Positions 24,852-33,594 of a stretch of DNA of 64,000 nt are shown in pieces. The number at the start of each line of letters is the position of its first letter. Position 1 is the first letter of the stretch. The notes under the pieces are model-generated. The model worked only from the letters and a program-made list of their open reading frames with translations, searched no databases and was not told where the DNA came from. The DNA lies in NCBI RefSeq assembly GCF_006170445.1, contig NZ_VCNA01000001.1:248001-312000 (forward strand), in the 5' to 3' direction. The DNA comes from Brevibacillus dissolubilis. GTDB taxonomy: Bacteria > Bacillota > Bacilli > Brevibacillales > Brevibacillaceae. A program made the translations under genes and the position numbers.

Positions 24852-27623
24852 TTACCAGGTCAGCGTTCCCTTCCACTCGGCGTCCACCCCTGTCTGGAAA
24901 TATTCATCACAGACGTAGAAATAAAGCTGGGCCGCTTTGTCATCCTCGTTGTGCTTGAGTACGCGCAAAAACGCTTCGCGGGCATCGGTAAAACGGCCTT
25001 CCTGATACAGCATGATTCCGTTTTCGAACAGGCCGCGTGTCTCTTCCTTGCGCTTACGCAACGGCTCAGGGTCCCCCTGATAGATGTCATAGAGCTTAAG
25101 GCCGTCCGGCAGACCATCGATGTGGACCGATCCAAGCTGACGGTAGCGGACATCCTCTGGCCGCTCCAGCGTACGGAACAGGCTTTCGGTGATCAGGATC
25201 GAGGCACCGAGCGGGACGGTCAGGCTCTGGAGCACAGAGGTGAGGTTGACATCGTCGGAGATGACGCTCTCCTCCAGTCGGTCTTTGGTCCCGATGATCC
25301 CCATCATGATCGGGCCACGGTGCAGACCGATGCTGATATCGATGGGTTTTGACGGCTGTTCGCGATGATGCTCCTGCTCTTGGCCTTGATTTTGTTCTTG
25401 GTTTTGATTGTAGGCGATGAGCTGCTCACGCAGATGGATCGCAGCTTGCAGTGCCTGATCAGAGCCATGGGCAAACAGACTGACAATCCCGCCGTCTCCA
25501 TACTCCAGTACGATCCCCTGATGATTCGTGATCGACGGGCTAAAATGCTGCAGGAATCGGTTGAAAAAGGCGAAGTTCTCCTCCGGCGTCATGCTTTTGG
25601 AGAGATGATAGAACGAGCGAATATAGCAGATGAGAATATTCATTTCTTGCTTCGTATGATCGCCCAACTGGAGGTCTTTGATATTTTCTTTTCCTAAAAA
25701 GGTGAAAAATTGCTGGGGCACGAAGCGGAAGCTGGCATCCTTCATCTCTTCGATGTCCATGATGGACCGCTGGATTTTGCCTGACATGTCATTAAATCGG
25801 CGACCCAGCTCAGCCAGCTCGTCGCGGGTATTAATCTGCACAGTGACACCCAGCTCGCCGTCTGCCATCCGGTTGACTGTAGTGAGCAGCCCGTTGACCG
25901 CTTTTTTCACTGTATAGGTCGTGATGAAGAACCCAATCAGCGTGACCAGTGAGATCAGGATGATTTCCCGCAGCATGTTTTGCGAGAGGTCTCTGACCTG
26001 CTGGTAGAACTGGTTGGCGTGCTTGCCCACTTCATAGATGCCCATCAGCTTGCCGTTGGTGTCGGTGATCGGATACAGGGCGTACATCCACATGCCTTCT
26101 TCGGGGGTTCCTTGCATGCCTGTGTAGATTTCGCCGTTATCGAGTGCCTCCCACTCTTCTGCCGACATCGTCACCGGATCGAAGGGATGGTATTGTTCGT
26201 CCTCCTCGATGATCACGTAGGCAGTTCGGCCGATGACCTTGTAGACCGAGTTGTAAAAGCCCTGCCCCTCATAGTCGATCTGTACGGTGTCACTTTTCAG
26301 CTTGAAAACACGGGCCAGATGCCGCTCCATCGCCTGATAGCCCGTACCTGCGTAATCATAGGGCGAGGAGATGGAATCTAGCTGCTCGGCTTCGACGGTA
26401 TTGTCGACACTGTTGGCGATCAGGGCGAGCTGGCGGTGCACCTCGTCTTTGAGGTTTTTGAAAAAATCAGCCTCTACTTGGCTGTACAGATACAGCATCG
26501 CCCCTGCCATCAGCGGGACGAAGATCATCAGCTGCTTGATCATCAGTGACAGACGTTTTTGGAGGGTATGAAGATAGAATGTGCGGAAGGCATACACGAT
26601 CAACACCACTTCGACGAATGCAAGCAGGCACATGCCCCAGCGGATCAGCATGAAGCTGAGTGGATAGGTATAGCTGGTCACTTCTTGGACGGTCTGGCCG
26701 TGGCTGTCGGTGCGGATGAGCTTGTCATGGAGGACGAGGGTTGTGGTGCGGTCGTCATGGAGGTGGAATTGGCGGAGGGTGGTCTGATTGATACCAGGCA
26801 GGACGAACGGCTCGACGCGCTCAGGTGCGGCGGGGGCGAGACGGTAGATCTGCTGGTTGCGCGGGTTCTGAAAATACAGGTGGCCGTAGGTGTCCAGCGT
26901 GAGTTGACGCGGTACATACGAATCAAAAATCGAGATGATCTCAGACTGGCCTTGCGCGGTGACGCGGTACAGCTGGCCCTTTTTGGTCGCGTACAAGATT
27001 TCGCCCGGCGGCAAGCCTGTGACTTCGGTGATGTAGGTATCGGCAGGAAGGGTTGTGTCGAGGACGGTGGAGAGCTTATTGTCGGAGGGATTCCACTTGT
27101 GGAGGGTAAGCGTGCTGTCATCTGCTTGGTAAAAATAGAGCACATCGTCGTGGACAATCAGCTGGCGGATGGTTCCGAGTTGGATCATGCGTTCGGTGAC
27201 GGGAAAGGCGGGCAGGCTTACGTCCAGTTCCCCTGTGGGGGTATAGCGGCTGATCTGGAGGGATTGTACGGAGAGGTCATAGTAGCTGAGCGCGGTGGTC
27301 AGCGTGTAGAGATATCCACGGGAGTCGACGGCGAGATCGGTAAAATTATACCGGGACTGTCCCGTATCCGGCTGCTGGAAGATTCGGTAAACGACACGCT
27401 GCCGGGCGTCCAGCTTGAGGATCATTTCCCTGCCCCCGGACTCATCGCTTGTGGTCATCAGGTACGTATGGCCAGATGAATCTGTCACCGCCTGTGTGAC
27501 ATGCGCCAATGGCTCTTGTGCCGACAACAGATGGCCAAAATGATCCCGCTCCGCGTACAGGAACCAGCCCAATAGTCCCGCGGCCATAAAAAGGACGGCT
27601 GGAAAAATCCATTTTTTTATCAT
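24852..27623 (-). CDS. membrane sensor with propeller-like ectodomain, HAMP and degenerate class III cyclase domain
   Basis: The 923-residue protein has an N-terminal membrane segment (about 4-22), an extracytoplasmic NHL/beta-propeller-like region (about 30-315), two membrane segments near 322-345 and 365-385, a second external sensor region, a fourth membrane segment near 550-575, a HAMP linker (NRMADGELGVTVQ; RFNDMSGKI) and a class III adenylate/guanylate cyclase domain (about 655-850). The C-terminal ~60 residues look like TPR helices (GIMLYQEGRFTDAREAFLRV). In the cyclase domain the first metal-binding Asp of the usual xxDIRGF motif is replaced (NILICYIRSF), while the second (YGDGGIV) is kept, so catalysis is doubtful. 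It may be a receptor or regulatory pseudocyclase. It is divergent from the PAAR-like gene across only 76 bp. Confidence 0.8.
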   Translation of the reverse strand: MIKKWIFPAVLFMAAGLLGWFLYAERDHFGHLLSAQEPLAHVTQAVTDSSGHTYLMTTSDESGGREMILKLDARQRVVYRIFQQPDTGQSRYNFTDLAVDSRGYLYTLTTALSYYDLSVQSLQISRYTPTGELDVSLPAFPVTERMIQLGTIRQLIVHDDVLYFYQADDSTLTLHKWNPSDNKLSTVLDTTLPADTYITEVTGLPPGEILYATKKGQLYRVTAQGQSEIISIFDSYVPRQLTLDTYGHLYFQNPRNQQIYRLAPAAPERVEPFVLPGINQTTLRQFHLHDDRTTTLVLHDKLIRTDSHGQTVQEVTSYTYPLSFMLIRWGMCLLAFVEVVLIVYAFRTFYLHTLQKRLSLMIKQLMIFVPLMAGAMLYLYSQVEADFFKNLKDEVHRQLALIANSVDNTVEAEQLDSISSPYDYAGTGYQAMERHLARVFKLKSDTVQIDYEGQGFYNSVYKVIGRTAYVIIEEDEQYHPFDPVTMSAEEWEALDNGEIYTGMQGTPEEGMWMYALYPITDTNGKLMGIYEVGKHANQFYQQVRDLSQNMLREIILISLVTLIGFFITTYTVKKAVNGLLTTVNRMADGELGVTVQINTRDELAELGRRFNDMSGKIQRSIMDIEEMKDASFRFVPQQFFTFLGKENIKDLQLGDHTKQEMNILICYIRSFYHLSKSMTPEENFAFFNRFLQHFSPSITNHQGIVLEYGDGGIVSLFAHGSDQALQAAIHLREQLIAYNQNQEQNQGQEQEHHREQPSKPIDISIGLHRGPIMMGIIGTKDRLEESVISDDVNLTSVLQSLTVPLGASILITESLFRTLERPEDVRYRQLGSVHIDGLPDGLKLYDIYQGDPEPLRKRKEETRGLFENGIMLYQEGRFTDAREAFLRVLKHNEDDKAAQLYFYVCDEYFQTGVDAEWKGTLTW

Positions 27624-27646
27624 CTTCGCATTTCTCCTTCATTTAC

Positions 27647-27652
27647 TATAAT
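27647..27652 (+). promoter_or_regulatory. -10 element in front of the PAAR-like gene
   Basis: A consensus TATAAT lies 48 bp before the PAAR-like start codon. No good -35 hexamer stands at the expected distance. The very strong aaggagg ribosome binding site at about 27686-27692 fixes the start at 27700. Confidence 0.35.
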
Positions 27653-27699
27653 GAGGTGCTTTTCCCAAAAATAAATCCCCTCATAAGGAGGTTACGCAG

Positions 27700-28086
27700 A
27701 TGGGCCTATGTGTATGTACAGGCGCTTCGATGACCTGTTCGTTCGGAGCCGCTCCCAGTACGCTCAATGTCCTGCCGACCAACCGTGTCGTGACATCGAC
27801 TCCCTTGGCGAATATTATGGACAACATCCCGATCGTCAACATCCCCCCTTTTGGCATGTGCAACACCCCGTCTAATCCGATGGTAGCGGCTGCTACAGCG
27901 GCGGCGCAAGGGGTTTTGACACCACAGCCCTGTATTCCGGTGACAGTCGCTCCCTGGGTCCCCGGTTCCCCGCAGGTTCTGATCGGCAATATGCCCGCAC
28001 TCAACAATGATTCCAAGCTGATGTGCAGCTACGGCGGGGTCATCCAATTCAGCGCCCCCGGTCAGGGAACGATCCAAGTACCGTAG
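27700..28086 (+). CDS. PAAR-like (DUF4280) spike-tip protein
   Basis: This 128-residue Cys- and Pro-rich protein follows a perfect ribosome binding site. The N-terminal CVCTGASMTCSFGAAPSTL, the central NIPIVNIPPFGMCNTPSNP and the late KLMCSYGGVIQ are the three Cys/His-poor beta segments typical of DUF4280 PAAR-like proteins. In contractile injection systems these form the metal-stabilised cone on the spike. The eCIS operon between 33.6 and 58.3 kb has no PAAR gene of its own, so this gene is a good candidate for the missing tip, although it lies about 5.5 kb beyond the operon end and on the other strand. An Rhs- or cargo-related role is the alternative. Confidence 0.8.
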   Translation: MGLCVCTGASMTCSFGAAPSTLNVLPTNRVVTSTPLANIMDNIPIVNIPPFGMCNTPSNPMVAAATAAAQGVLTPQPCIPVTVAPWVPGSPQVLIGNMPALNNDSKLMCSYGGVIQFSAPGQGTIQVP

Positions 28087-28217
28087 AGTTCGCCAGACTC
28101 GCGGCGGATTCGAGTATGTGTGCGGCGGGATTCACGTACGTGTAATGATCGGGGCCGTCTTTACCAGTCTTTTCCAATGGATTCCGATACCAAAACGAAA
28201 GGAGCTGTGAAACTCCG

Positions 28218-29846
28218 TTGTTCGCCAAGCTGTTCGCGATTATGCTGCCCGCTCCAGACTCTCTCAAACAATATGTCAGCATCGGAGACTACTATGTAGC
28301 CAAGCGGCTGATTGTTTTCATCGTGATCGTGCTGCTGCTTCTCCTCTATCTGATCATCTGGACTCCTCTTTTTTTATGCAGTCTCTTAGGTCTGGAAGCG
28401 ACGATCTATGAAAAACCGGGCGTGACCATCGACTATACGGGACGCGCCTACGTATATGACACCAACGACAAGCTGATCTATCGCGGTACGCTTGCTGAAG
28501 GTCTCTATGACGGACAAGGCAAGCTCTATGATGAACATGGCAAGCTCCACTACCAAGGCCAGTTCGCCAAAGGAAAAATCGAGGGGCAAGGCGAGCTGTA
28601 CGACGGACAAGGCAAGCTCGTCTACCAGGGGCTGTTCGTCGCGGGTGTCTACTCCGGTGCTGGCACGGTCTATGCGGTTCAAGGGCCACAGCTGACAGGC
28701 ACTTTTGTCAACGGACTCCTGATGGGTGACGGCGTCGAGTTCTATCCCAATGGAAAAGTAAAGTACGCCGGTGCGTTCGTCGACGGCTCGTATCAAGGTG
28801 CTGGCAAGCTGTTCGATGATACGGGGGCGCTGATGTATGAAGGCGCGTTTGTCAAAGGAAAACGCTCCGGCGAAGGTACCGAGCTGTTTCCCGCTGGAGC
28901 CGTCAAGTACAAGGGTCAGTTTTCGCTGGATCAGTACAGTGGTACAGGTACGCTGATGCGCCAGGATGGGTCCAAAATCTATGCCGGTGCTTTTCTCAAC
29001 GGGCAGTATAACGGCGTGGGACAAGAATTTGACGAGCTGGGCAAGGTGGTGTATGACGGAGAGTTCGTCAATGGGAAATATGACGGAGTTGGAAGTCTGC
29101 TGGATGCAGAAGGAGTTGTGACTTATAAAGGTTATTTCCGCGAGGGTCAGGAGTATTATGAGGGATTCATCGGACTGACGCCGAAGAAGCTGGAAGAATT
29201 GATTGGCAAGCCTTCAGATGCGAGCCAAGATCCGGCGGTGGCGTCGGGTAGCGCCGGGTCTGGGGATGGTGGAGGTGCAAATGCAAGTGCTGCCTCTCCT
29301 GATTCAACCGCTTCGAATGCCCCTACAGCTCCTGCGTCTGCCAATTCTACCGTGACTGAATCAGTTTATTCGGGTCAATCTGGATCGCCTAACCCTACTC
29401 CACAATCCGGAACAACCGCTACCCAACCAGAATCAGCCGCTCTCGCTCTATCTGCGAACCTACCGATGTCGAGCACTCCACTCCCATCTGACAACCCACT
29501 TCCACCCGCTGCCGTCCTCTCCTACAACGACTTCCGTCTCTCCTTCCTCACCTATCCATCCAAGAAAAACCCCAAGGAGACCTATGTCGGCACCGTCCGC
29601 ATCTGGGATCAAAAAGCGGCCAACCGTCTGCTGGATTCGCTAAAGCAAGCCGACGATCAAGATCTCAAGGAAGGCTCCGGCGGGCAGGTGACCGCATTTG
29701 ACAAGCAGGTGGATGATCAGACATACATGGTGATTTATCAGAAGGATGGGTTCGTCTACTCGTTCTATTATGTGAATCTGGATAAAAAGCTGACGTATGT
29801 GGAGATCTGGTCGAAGGTTGATCCAGAGACAGAGGCCGCGAAGTAA
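28218..29846 (+). CDS. membrane-anchored MORN-repeat protein
   Basis: The 542-residue frame opens at a TTG (ggag 14 bp upstream); an ATG at 28242 is an alternative start. A single strongly hydrophobic segment (RLIVFIVIVLLLLLYLIIW, about 30-50) anchors it. About ten MORN repeats follow (pattern Y.G...G...G.G.LYD, about 70-315; for example YEGAFVKGKRSGEGTELF). Residues 325-425 are a Ser/Pro/Ala/Thr-rich linker and 430-542 a small globular domain (YNDFRLSFLTYPSKKNP to YFEIW-like YVEIWSK). MORN arrays bind lipid or serve as protein scaffolds. It is 131 bp downstream of the PAAR-like gene in the same direction, so the two may act together at the envelope. Function is unproven. Confidence 0.8.
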   Translation: MFAKLFAIMLPAPDSLKQYVSIGDYYVAKRLIVFIVIVLLLLLYLIIWTPLFLCSLLGLEATIYEKPGVTIDYTGRAYVYDTNDKLIYRGTLAEGLYDGQGKLYDEHGKLHYQGQFAKGKIEGQGELYDGQGKLVYQGLFVAGVYSGAGTVYAVQGPQLTGTFVNGLLMGDGVEFYPNGKVKYAGAFVDGSYQGAGKLFDDTGALMYEGAFVKGKRSGEGTELFPAGAVKYKGQFSLDQYSGTGTLMRQDGSKIYAGAFLNGQYNGVGQEFDELGKVVYDGEFVNGKYDGVGSLLDAEGVVTYKGYFREGQEYYEGFIGLTPKKLEELIGKPSDASQDPAVASGSAGSGDGGGANASAASPDSTASNAPTAPASANSTVTESVYSGQSGSPNPTPQSGTTATQPESAALALSANLPMSSTPLPSDNPLPPAAVLSYNDFRLSFLTYPSKKNPKETYVGTVRIWDQKAANRLLDSLKQADDQDLKEGSGGQVTAFDKQVDDQTYMVIYQKDGFVYSFYYVNLDKKLTYVEIWSKVDPETEAAK

Positions 29847-29885
29847 ACCTACTGGAACAGAACGATAGACGTCTCATTTCAAGAG

Positions 29886-29922
29886 AAAAGGACTTACTCC
29901 CAAAAGCGGAATAAGTCCTTTT
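29886..29922. terminator. bidirectional terminator
   Basis: aaaaggactta (29886-29896) pairs perfectly with taagtcctttt (29912-29922) between the convergent MORN and B3/B4 genes. Confidence 0.85.
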
Positions 29923-29930
29923 ACGTTTTT

Positions 29931-30641
29931 TCACTTGGTGAATGTCATTTCCCTATGATGAATATCTAACACTTCCATCTTCACGGTTCCACCAAGATGC
30001 TGTGACACTACATCAGACAATTCTTTCAGCGCCATATGAAACTCATCGCTTCTTGTTTCATCTATTAATTCAATACAGAGGAATGCATTTTTCGTATGTT
30101 CTGTGAGCATCGTCCTCTTCGCTTCACGCCAATTCCAGCATCTGCATATGGCACCCTCATCATCTTTATAGACAATTTCACCTTCATATGGCGGAGCATT
30201 TTCATCATTTCCCAATGGGATAAACGGTTCGTTACCATTGGCCAGCGTGAGCCGAATATCGCCTGCAAACGTGTCGATATCTTCTCCACCACACGGAAGC
30301 CCATAACGCAACGAAATGGAATTATAGATGTCAACAAGCGGGTTGATTGTTCCGATCTGATTGCCATTCTTCACTCTTTTTAATAAAGCTTCAATGGAAC
30401 ACCTTGCACCCTTCTTTGTCTTGAATTTCTGAAAAGCTTCACGCCAAACGGATATGACGGGATTACTGCTGAATTCCTCCAGACTGAGGAATTTATGTGC
30501 TTCTTTCTCTGCCTCTTGAAGCAGCTTCTCGTAGATTTCGATGTCCCTGATTGAATTATCGATCCCCTGGCAAATAACGATGCCTATTTTGGCATGAGGG
30601 AATAACGACCAAAAATCATCTTCAATGATAAATCCAGGCAT
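29931..30641 (-). CDS. B3/B4 domain protein (PheT-like tRNA-editing fold)
   Basis: The 236-residue protein resembles the stand-alone B3/B4 domain of the phenylalanyl-tRNA synthetase beta chain. Motifs include NPLVDIYNSISLRYGLPCGG followed by EDIDTF, and the GEIVYKDDEGAICRCWNWRE strand, with a late TKNAFLCIELID segment. Free-standing members are thought to hydrolyse mischarged tRNA or bind amino acids. The ATG at 30641 follows gagagata-type purine-rich DNA (aaacggagag). It is 29 bp downstream of the LysE gene end, but the gap may hold no promoter, so the LysE and B3/B4 genes could form an operon. Substrate specificity is unknown. Confidence 0.75.
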   Translation of the reverse strand: MPGFIIEDDFWSLFPHAKIGIVICQGIDNSIRDIEIYEKLLQEAEKEAHKFLSLEEFSSNPVISVWREAFQKFKTKKGARCSIEALLKRVKNGNQIGTINPLVDIYNSISLRYGLPCGGEDIDTFAGDIRLTLANGNEPFIPLGNDENAPPYEGEIVYKDDEGAICRCWNWREAKRTMLTEHTKNAFLCIELIDETRSDEFHMALKELSDVVSQHLGGTVKMEVLDIHHREMTFTK

Positions 30642-30670
30642 GATATATCTCTCCGTTTCCTTTTCCTTCT

Positions 30671-31309
30671 TTATGTTTTGGAGGGGCTCGCAAAGGCGGC
30701 GAATATCCCTAGAACGATATATAAATAACCAGTGATCCGATTCTGTAGCTTCGAACTCACATGACTGCCCAGAATCCGCTTTCGCATACTTGCTGCAAGA
30801 ACTGCATACAGACCATCACTAATAAAAGCCATAATAATAAATATAGCTCCTAAAAGCAAAAATTGTATGGTGACGGATCCAGCAGAAGGCGATATGAATT
30901 GCGGAAAGAAGGCTAAAAAAAAGAGGGCTGTCTTCGGATTCATGACTTCTACGAGCGCTGATTCGTAAAAAATTGTTGCTAATTTTTTGCGAGGGGCTGT
31001 TGGAATTTCTGAAGCCGAACTGTCAGATGCAGAAAATAAAGTCTTGCACCCCAGATAGATCAGATAAGCAGCTCCCAAGTATTTAATGAGATGAAAGGCT
31101 GTTGCTGATGTCATCAGGATCGCAGAAACTCCAATGGCTCCGGCTAAAACGTGAACAGAACCACCCAGAGATACACCGAGAACGGATACCAGGCCCGCTT
31201 TCTTGCCTTGATCTATACTTCTGGCCATGATATAGAGCACAGCTGGTCCAGGTATGATTAACAATGCAGCAGCAGCCATTACAAATAGCCAAATCGTTGA
31301 AAACTCCAT
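30671..31309 (-). CDS. LysE/RhtB-family amino acid exporter
   Basis: From the ATG at 31309 (aaggag at proper spacing; the upstream TTG is unlikely) the protein has 212 residues and about six hydrophobic segments. The family hallmark IPGPAVLYIMARSIDQGKKA is in the first loop and NPKTALFFLAFFPQF in the middle. These proteins export amino acids or small metabolites. It lies downstream of the PaiB-like gene on the same strand, with a divergent MocR regulator, a common arrangement in which MocR controls export or detoxification genes. Confidence 0.88.
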   Translation of the reverse strand: MEFSTIWLFVMAAAALLIIPGPAVLYIMARSIDQGKKAGLVSVLGVSLGGSVHVLAGAIGVSAILMTSATAFHLIKYLGAAYLIYLGCKTLFSASDSSASEIPTAPRKKLATIFYESALVEVMNPKTALFFLAFFPQFISPSAGSVTIQFLLLGAIFIIMAFISDGLYAVLAASMRKRILGSHVSSKLQNRITGYLYIVLGIFAAFASPSKT

Positions 31310-31379
31310 AGGATGCAACTCCTTGTTGTATGTTTGCCCATGATGGTATTGCGCTCCTCCTTGATTGGTGAAAGCAGGG

Positions 31380-31997
31380 TTACCCCTTATTGTTAAGGTT
31401 TGCTTTCATCAAGGAGGCCATCTGCTGCTCGTTGGTCAATGAAATCTGTTCCAACTGTTTTATTACGAGCTCTTGTCTGTGTAAGGAATGGTTTTGACTT
31501 ACCTTTGCTTTTCCTTCGATCCGATTGATTTTTATTTTGAATCCTTGAACGCCTTTGTTCATACCCGCGAGAAATGCAGCATCTACATCCTGCAATCGGT
31601 AAGAACTGTCAGGAGCCTCATATTTCAATACCATATCATTCAAGGAACTCATCAACTCGTGTTCATCTTCGATTAGCTCAACTTCTCCGTATACATGAAC
31701 GGCCACATAATTCCACGTCGGTACTGCTTTATTGGTCTCATACCAAGAGGGAGAGATATAACAATGAGGACCATGAAAAACTGCTAAGACTGTCTGATTT
31801 TGAATATCCTTCCACTGCGGGTTCGGACGGGCAAAATGACCGTACAAACAGGTTTTCTCCTTATTCAACGTCAGAGGTAAATGGGTAGCGAAGGGCACTC
31901 CATTATGAATGGAAAACAAGGTTGCAAAACTGTTCTCCTGGATGACATCGTAGGCAGCGGTAGCTTCTTTCATCGTAAAATGCTCTGGAATATACAT
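31380..31997 (-). CDS. PaiB-like FMN-binding negative regulator
   Basis: The start at 31997 has ggagag seven bases upstream and gives 205 residues with the PaiB N-terminus [20 protein letters not shown]. The split-barrel flavin fold is indicated by [32 protein letters not shown] and the central [13 protein letters not shown] followed by [13 protein letters not shown], all well kept. PaiB proteins repress sporulation and protease genes in B. subtilis, possibly through FMN or heme. It is expressed away from the divergent MocR gene, with a 122-bp shared intergenic region, and precedes the LysE exporter. Confidence 0.88.
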   Translation of the reverse strand: MYIPEHFTMKEATAAYDVIQENSFATLFSIHNGVPFATHLPLTLNKEKTCLYGHFARPNPQWKDIQNQTVLAVFHGPHCYISPSWYETNKAVPTWNYVAVHVYGEVELIEDEHELMSSLNDMVLKYEAPDSSYRLQDVDAAFLAGMNKGVQGFKIKINRIEGKAKVSQNHSLHRQELVIKQLEQISLTNEQQMASLMKANLNNKG

Positions 31998-32119
31998 GTA
32001 AAATCTCTCCAATCCTTTTTTTGGCATGTAACAGAAATCCTTTACACGTATGATACAATTCAAACTGACATTAAAAAAGGTACAATACTGAACAAATACA
32101 CATGTCAGAGGGATTCCAA

Positions 32120-33499
32120 ATGAAAACTACCATTTTTACCTTCCATGATCACTCTCCTAAATACAAACAAATCTACGAGAGATTTAAATCATTTATTGAG
32201 CAAGGCGACATACTGGCGAATGAAAAATTGCCCTCCATCCGTCAACTTGGAGATTCCTTACAGGTAAGCCGTAATACAGCGTTAATGGCCTATGAACAGC
32301 TTGTTGCTGAAGGATATATTCGTGGAGAGGGCCGCAAAGGTTATTTTGTAAATGAGGTTGAGCCCCTACTATCTCAGGAGGCATTCCTCTCTCCTCATAA
32401 CAAGCAAACAGAGTCACAGAAACCTCCAGTCGTTCATTTCAGAGCAGATGCCGTTGATCAAACACATTTCCCGCTGAAAATGTGGAGGAGAATGGCGAAT
32501 CAAGTATTAACCTTACCGGATAGCTTTCGATATGGAGAACCATTTGGGGAAGCATGCCTGCGCGAACAAATCTCCACCTATTTATTCCAATCACGCGGAG
32601 TGAAAACAGATGCAAATGCTATTATCATCGGAAGCAGTACCCAACAAATGCTTGTATACCTTGGGCATATCCTAAAGGATGAGTTCCAGAGTATGATCGT
32701 GGAAGACCCTGGTTACAACGGTGCCAGAGAAGCTTTTCAGTTCCATCATTTTCGGTTTGAAACGTTGCCGGTTGATGAAACAGGTGTTGATCTTTCCCAA
32801 TTAGAACAAATGAAATCACGATTAATCTATGTAACCCCTTCTCATCAAAGTCCAATTGGGGTAAGCATGTCGATTCAGCAACGGCAAATGCTTATTCATT
32901 GGGTTAACAAGATGCGTGGATATATTATCGAAGACGATTATGATAGTGAATTTCGTTATACACAAAAACCATTTCCTGCTCTCGCCTCCATAGATTCAGC
33001 AAGGGTCATTTATGTAGGGAATTTCTCCAAATCATTTCTTCCGGGGATCCGTTTATCTTATATGGTGCTGCCAGAGGCCATTTTACATCGTTATCAAACG
33101 CAATTTGCTCATTTTGAGAGCTCCACTTCGCTTTTGAGCCAACTCACCATGGCAACCTTTATGGAATCAGGAGAATGGAATCGCCACGTGAAACGAATGC
33201 GTCTCGTTTATAAGAGAAAAATGCTGCACCTGGTTTCTGAATGTAAAAAGCAATTTGGCCACACTATTTCTATGATCGGCGAGCAGTCTGGTTTGTACTT
33301 ATTAATCAAAGTGCACCTGAACCACTCAGAAGAATGGCTTATCCAACGCGCTTCTTCTTATGGTGTAAAAGTGTATCCGACCTCCCCCTACTTTATTAAC
33401 AATAAGACCGATACCCCAATCATTAAACTTGGATTTAGTCATCTTTCTTGTGAGGAAATAGAGCTTGGTGTCAGGCTTTTAAAAGAGGCATGGCTTTGA
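32120..33499 (+). CDS. MocR/PdxR-type GntR regulator with aminotransferase domain
   Basis: The ATG at 32120 (gagg eight bases upstream) is preferred over the ATG at 32102 and gives 459 residues. The GntR winged helix occupies about 10-75 ([37 protein letters not shown]). Fold-type I aminotransferase sequence follows: [13 protein letters not shown] and the PLP-lysine loop [14 protein letters not shown] near residue 303. MocR regulators sense PLP or an amine and usually activate the divergent gene, here the paiB-like and lysE-like pair. The operator should lie in 31998-32119, but I did not see clear direct repeats. Confidence 0.9.
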   Translation: MKTTIFTFHDHSPKYKQIYERFKSFIEQGDILANEKLPSIRQLGDSLQVSRNTALMAYEQLVAEGYIRGEGRKGYFVNEVEPLLSQEAFLSPHNKQTESQKPPVVHFRADAVDQTHFPLKMWRRMANQVLTLPDSFRYGEPFGEACLREQISTYLFQSRGVKTDANAIIIGSSTQQMLVYLGHILKDEFQSMIVEDPGYNGAREAFQFHHFRFETLPVDETGVDLSQLEQMKSRLIYVTPSHQSPIGVSMSIQQRQMLIHWVNKMRGYIIEDDYDSEFRYTQKPFPALASIDSARVIYVGNFSKSFLPGIRLSYMVLPEAILHRYQTQFAHFESSTSLLSQLTMATFMESGEWNRHVKRMRLVYKRKMLHLVSECKKQFGHTISMIGEQSGLYLLIKVHLNHSEEWLIQRASSYGVKVYPTSPYFINNKTDTPIIKLGFSHLSCEEIELGVRLLKEAWL

Positions 33500-33524
33500 A
33501 TCCACAGGTAATACGTTCAACACA

Positions 33525-33562
33525 AAAAATCCTGTTTCACTCTGACGTGATACAGGATTTTT
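33525..33562. terminator. bidirectional terminator at the end of the eCIS operon
   Basis: aaaaatcctgt (33525-33535) and acaggattttt (33552-33562) form a perfect 11-bp stem. It can serve the MocR gene and the minus-strand eCIS operon that ends at 33595. Confidence 0.85.
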
Positions 33563-33594
33563 CGTATATTCCTTGCTCCTTGTTCGAAACCAGC

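Noticed and set aside
26559-27479. 306-codon plus-strand open frame over the cyclase-like gene
   Set aside because: Antisense to a coherent multidomain protein; no start signal and no recognisable domain.
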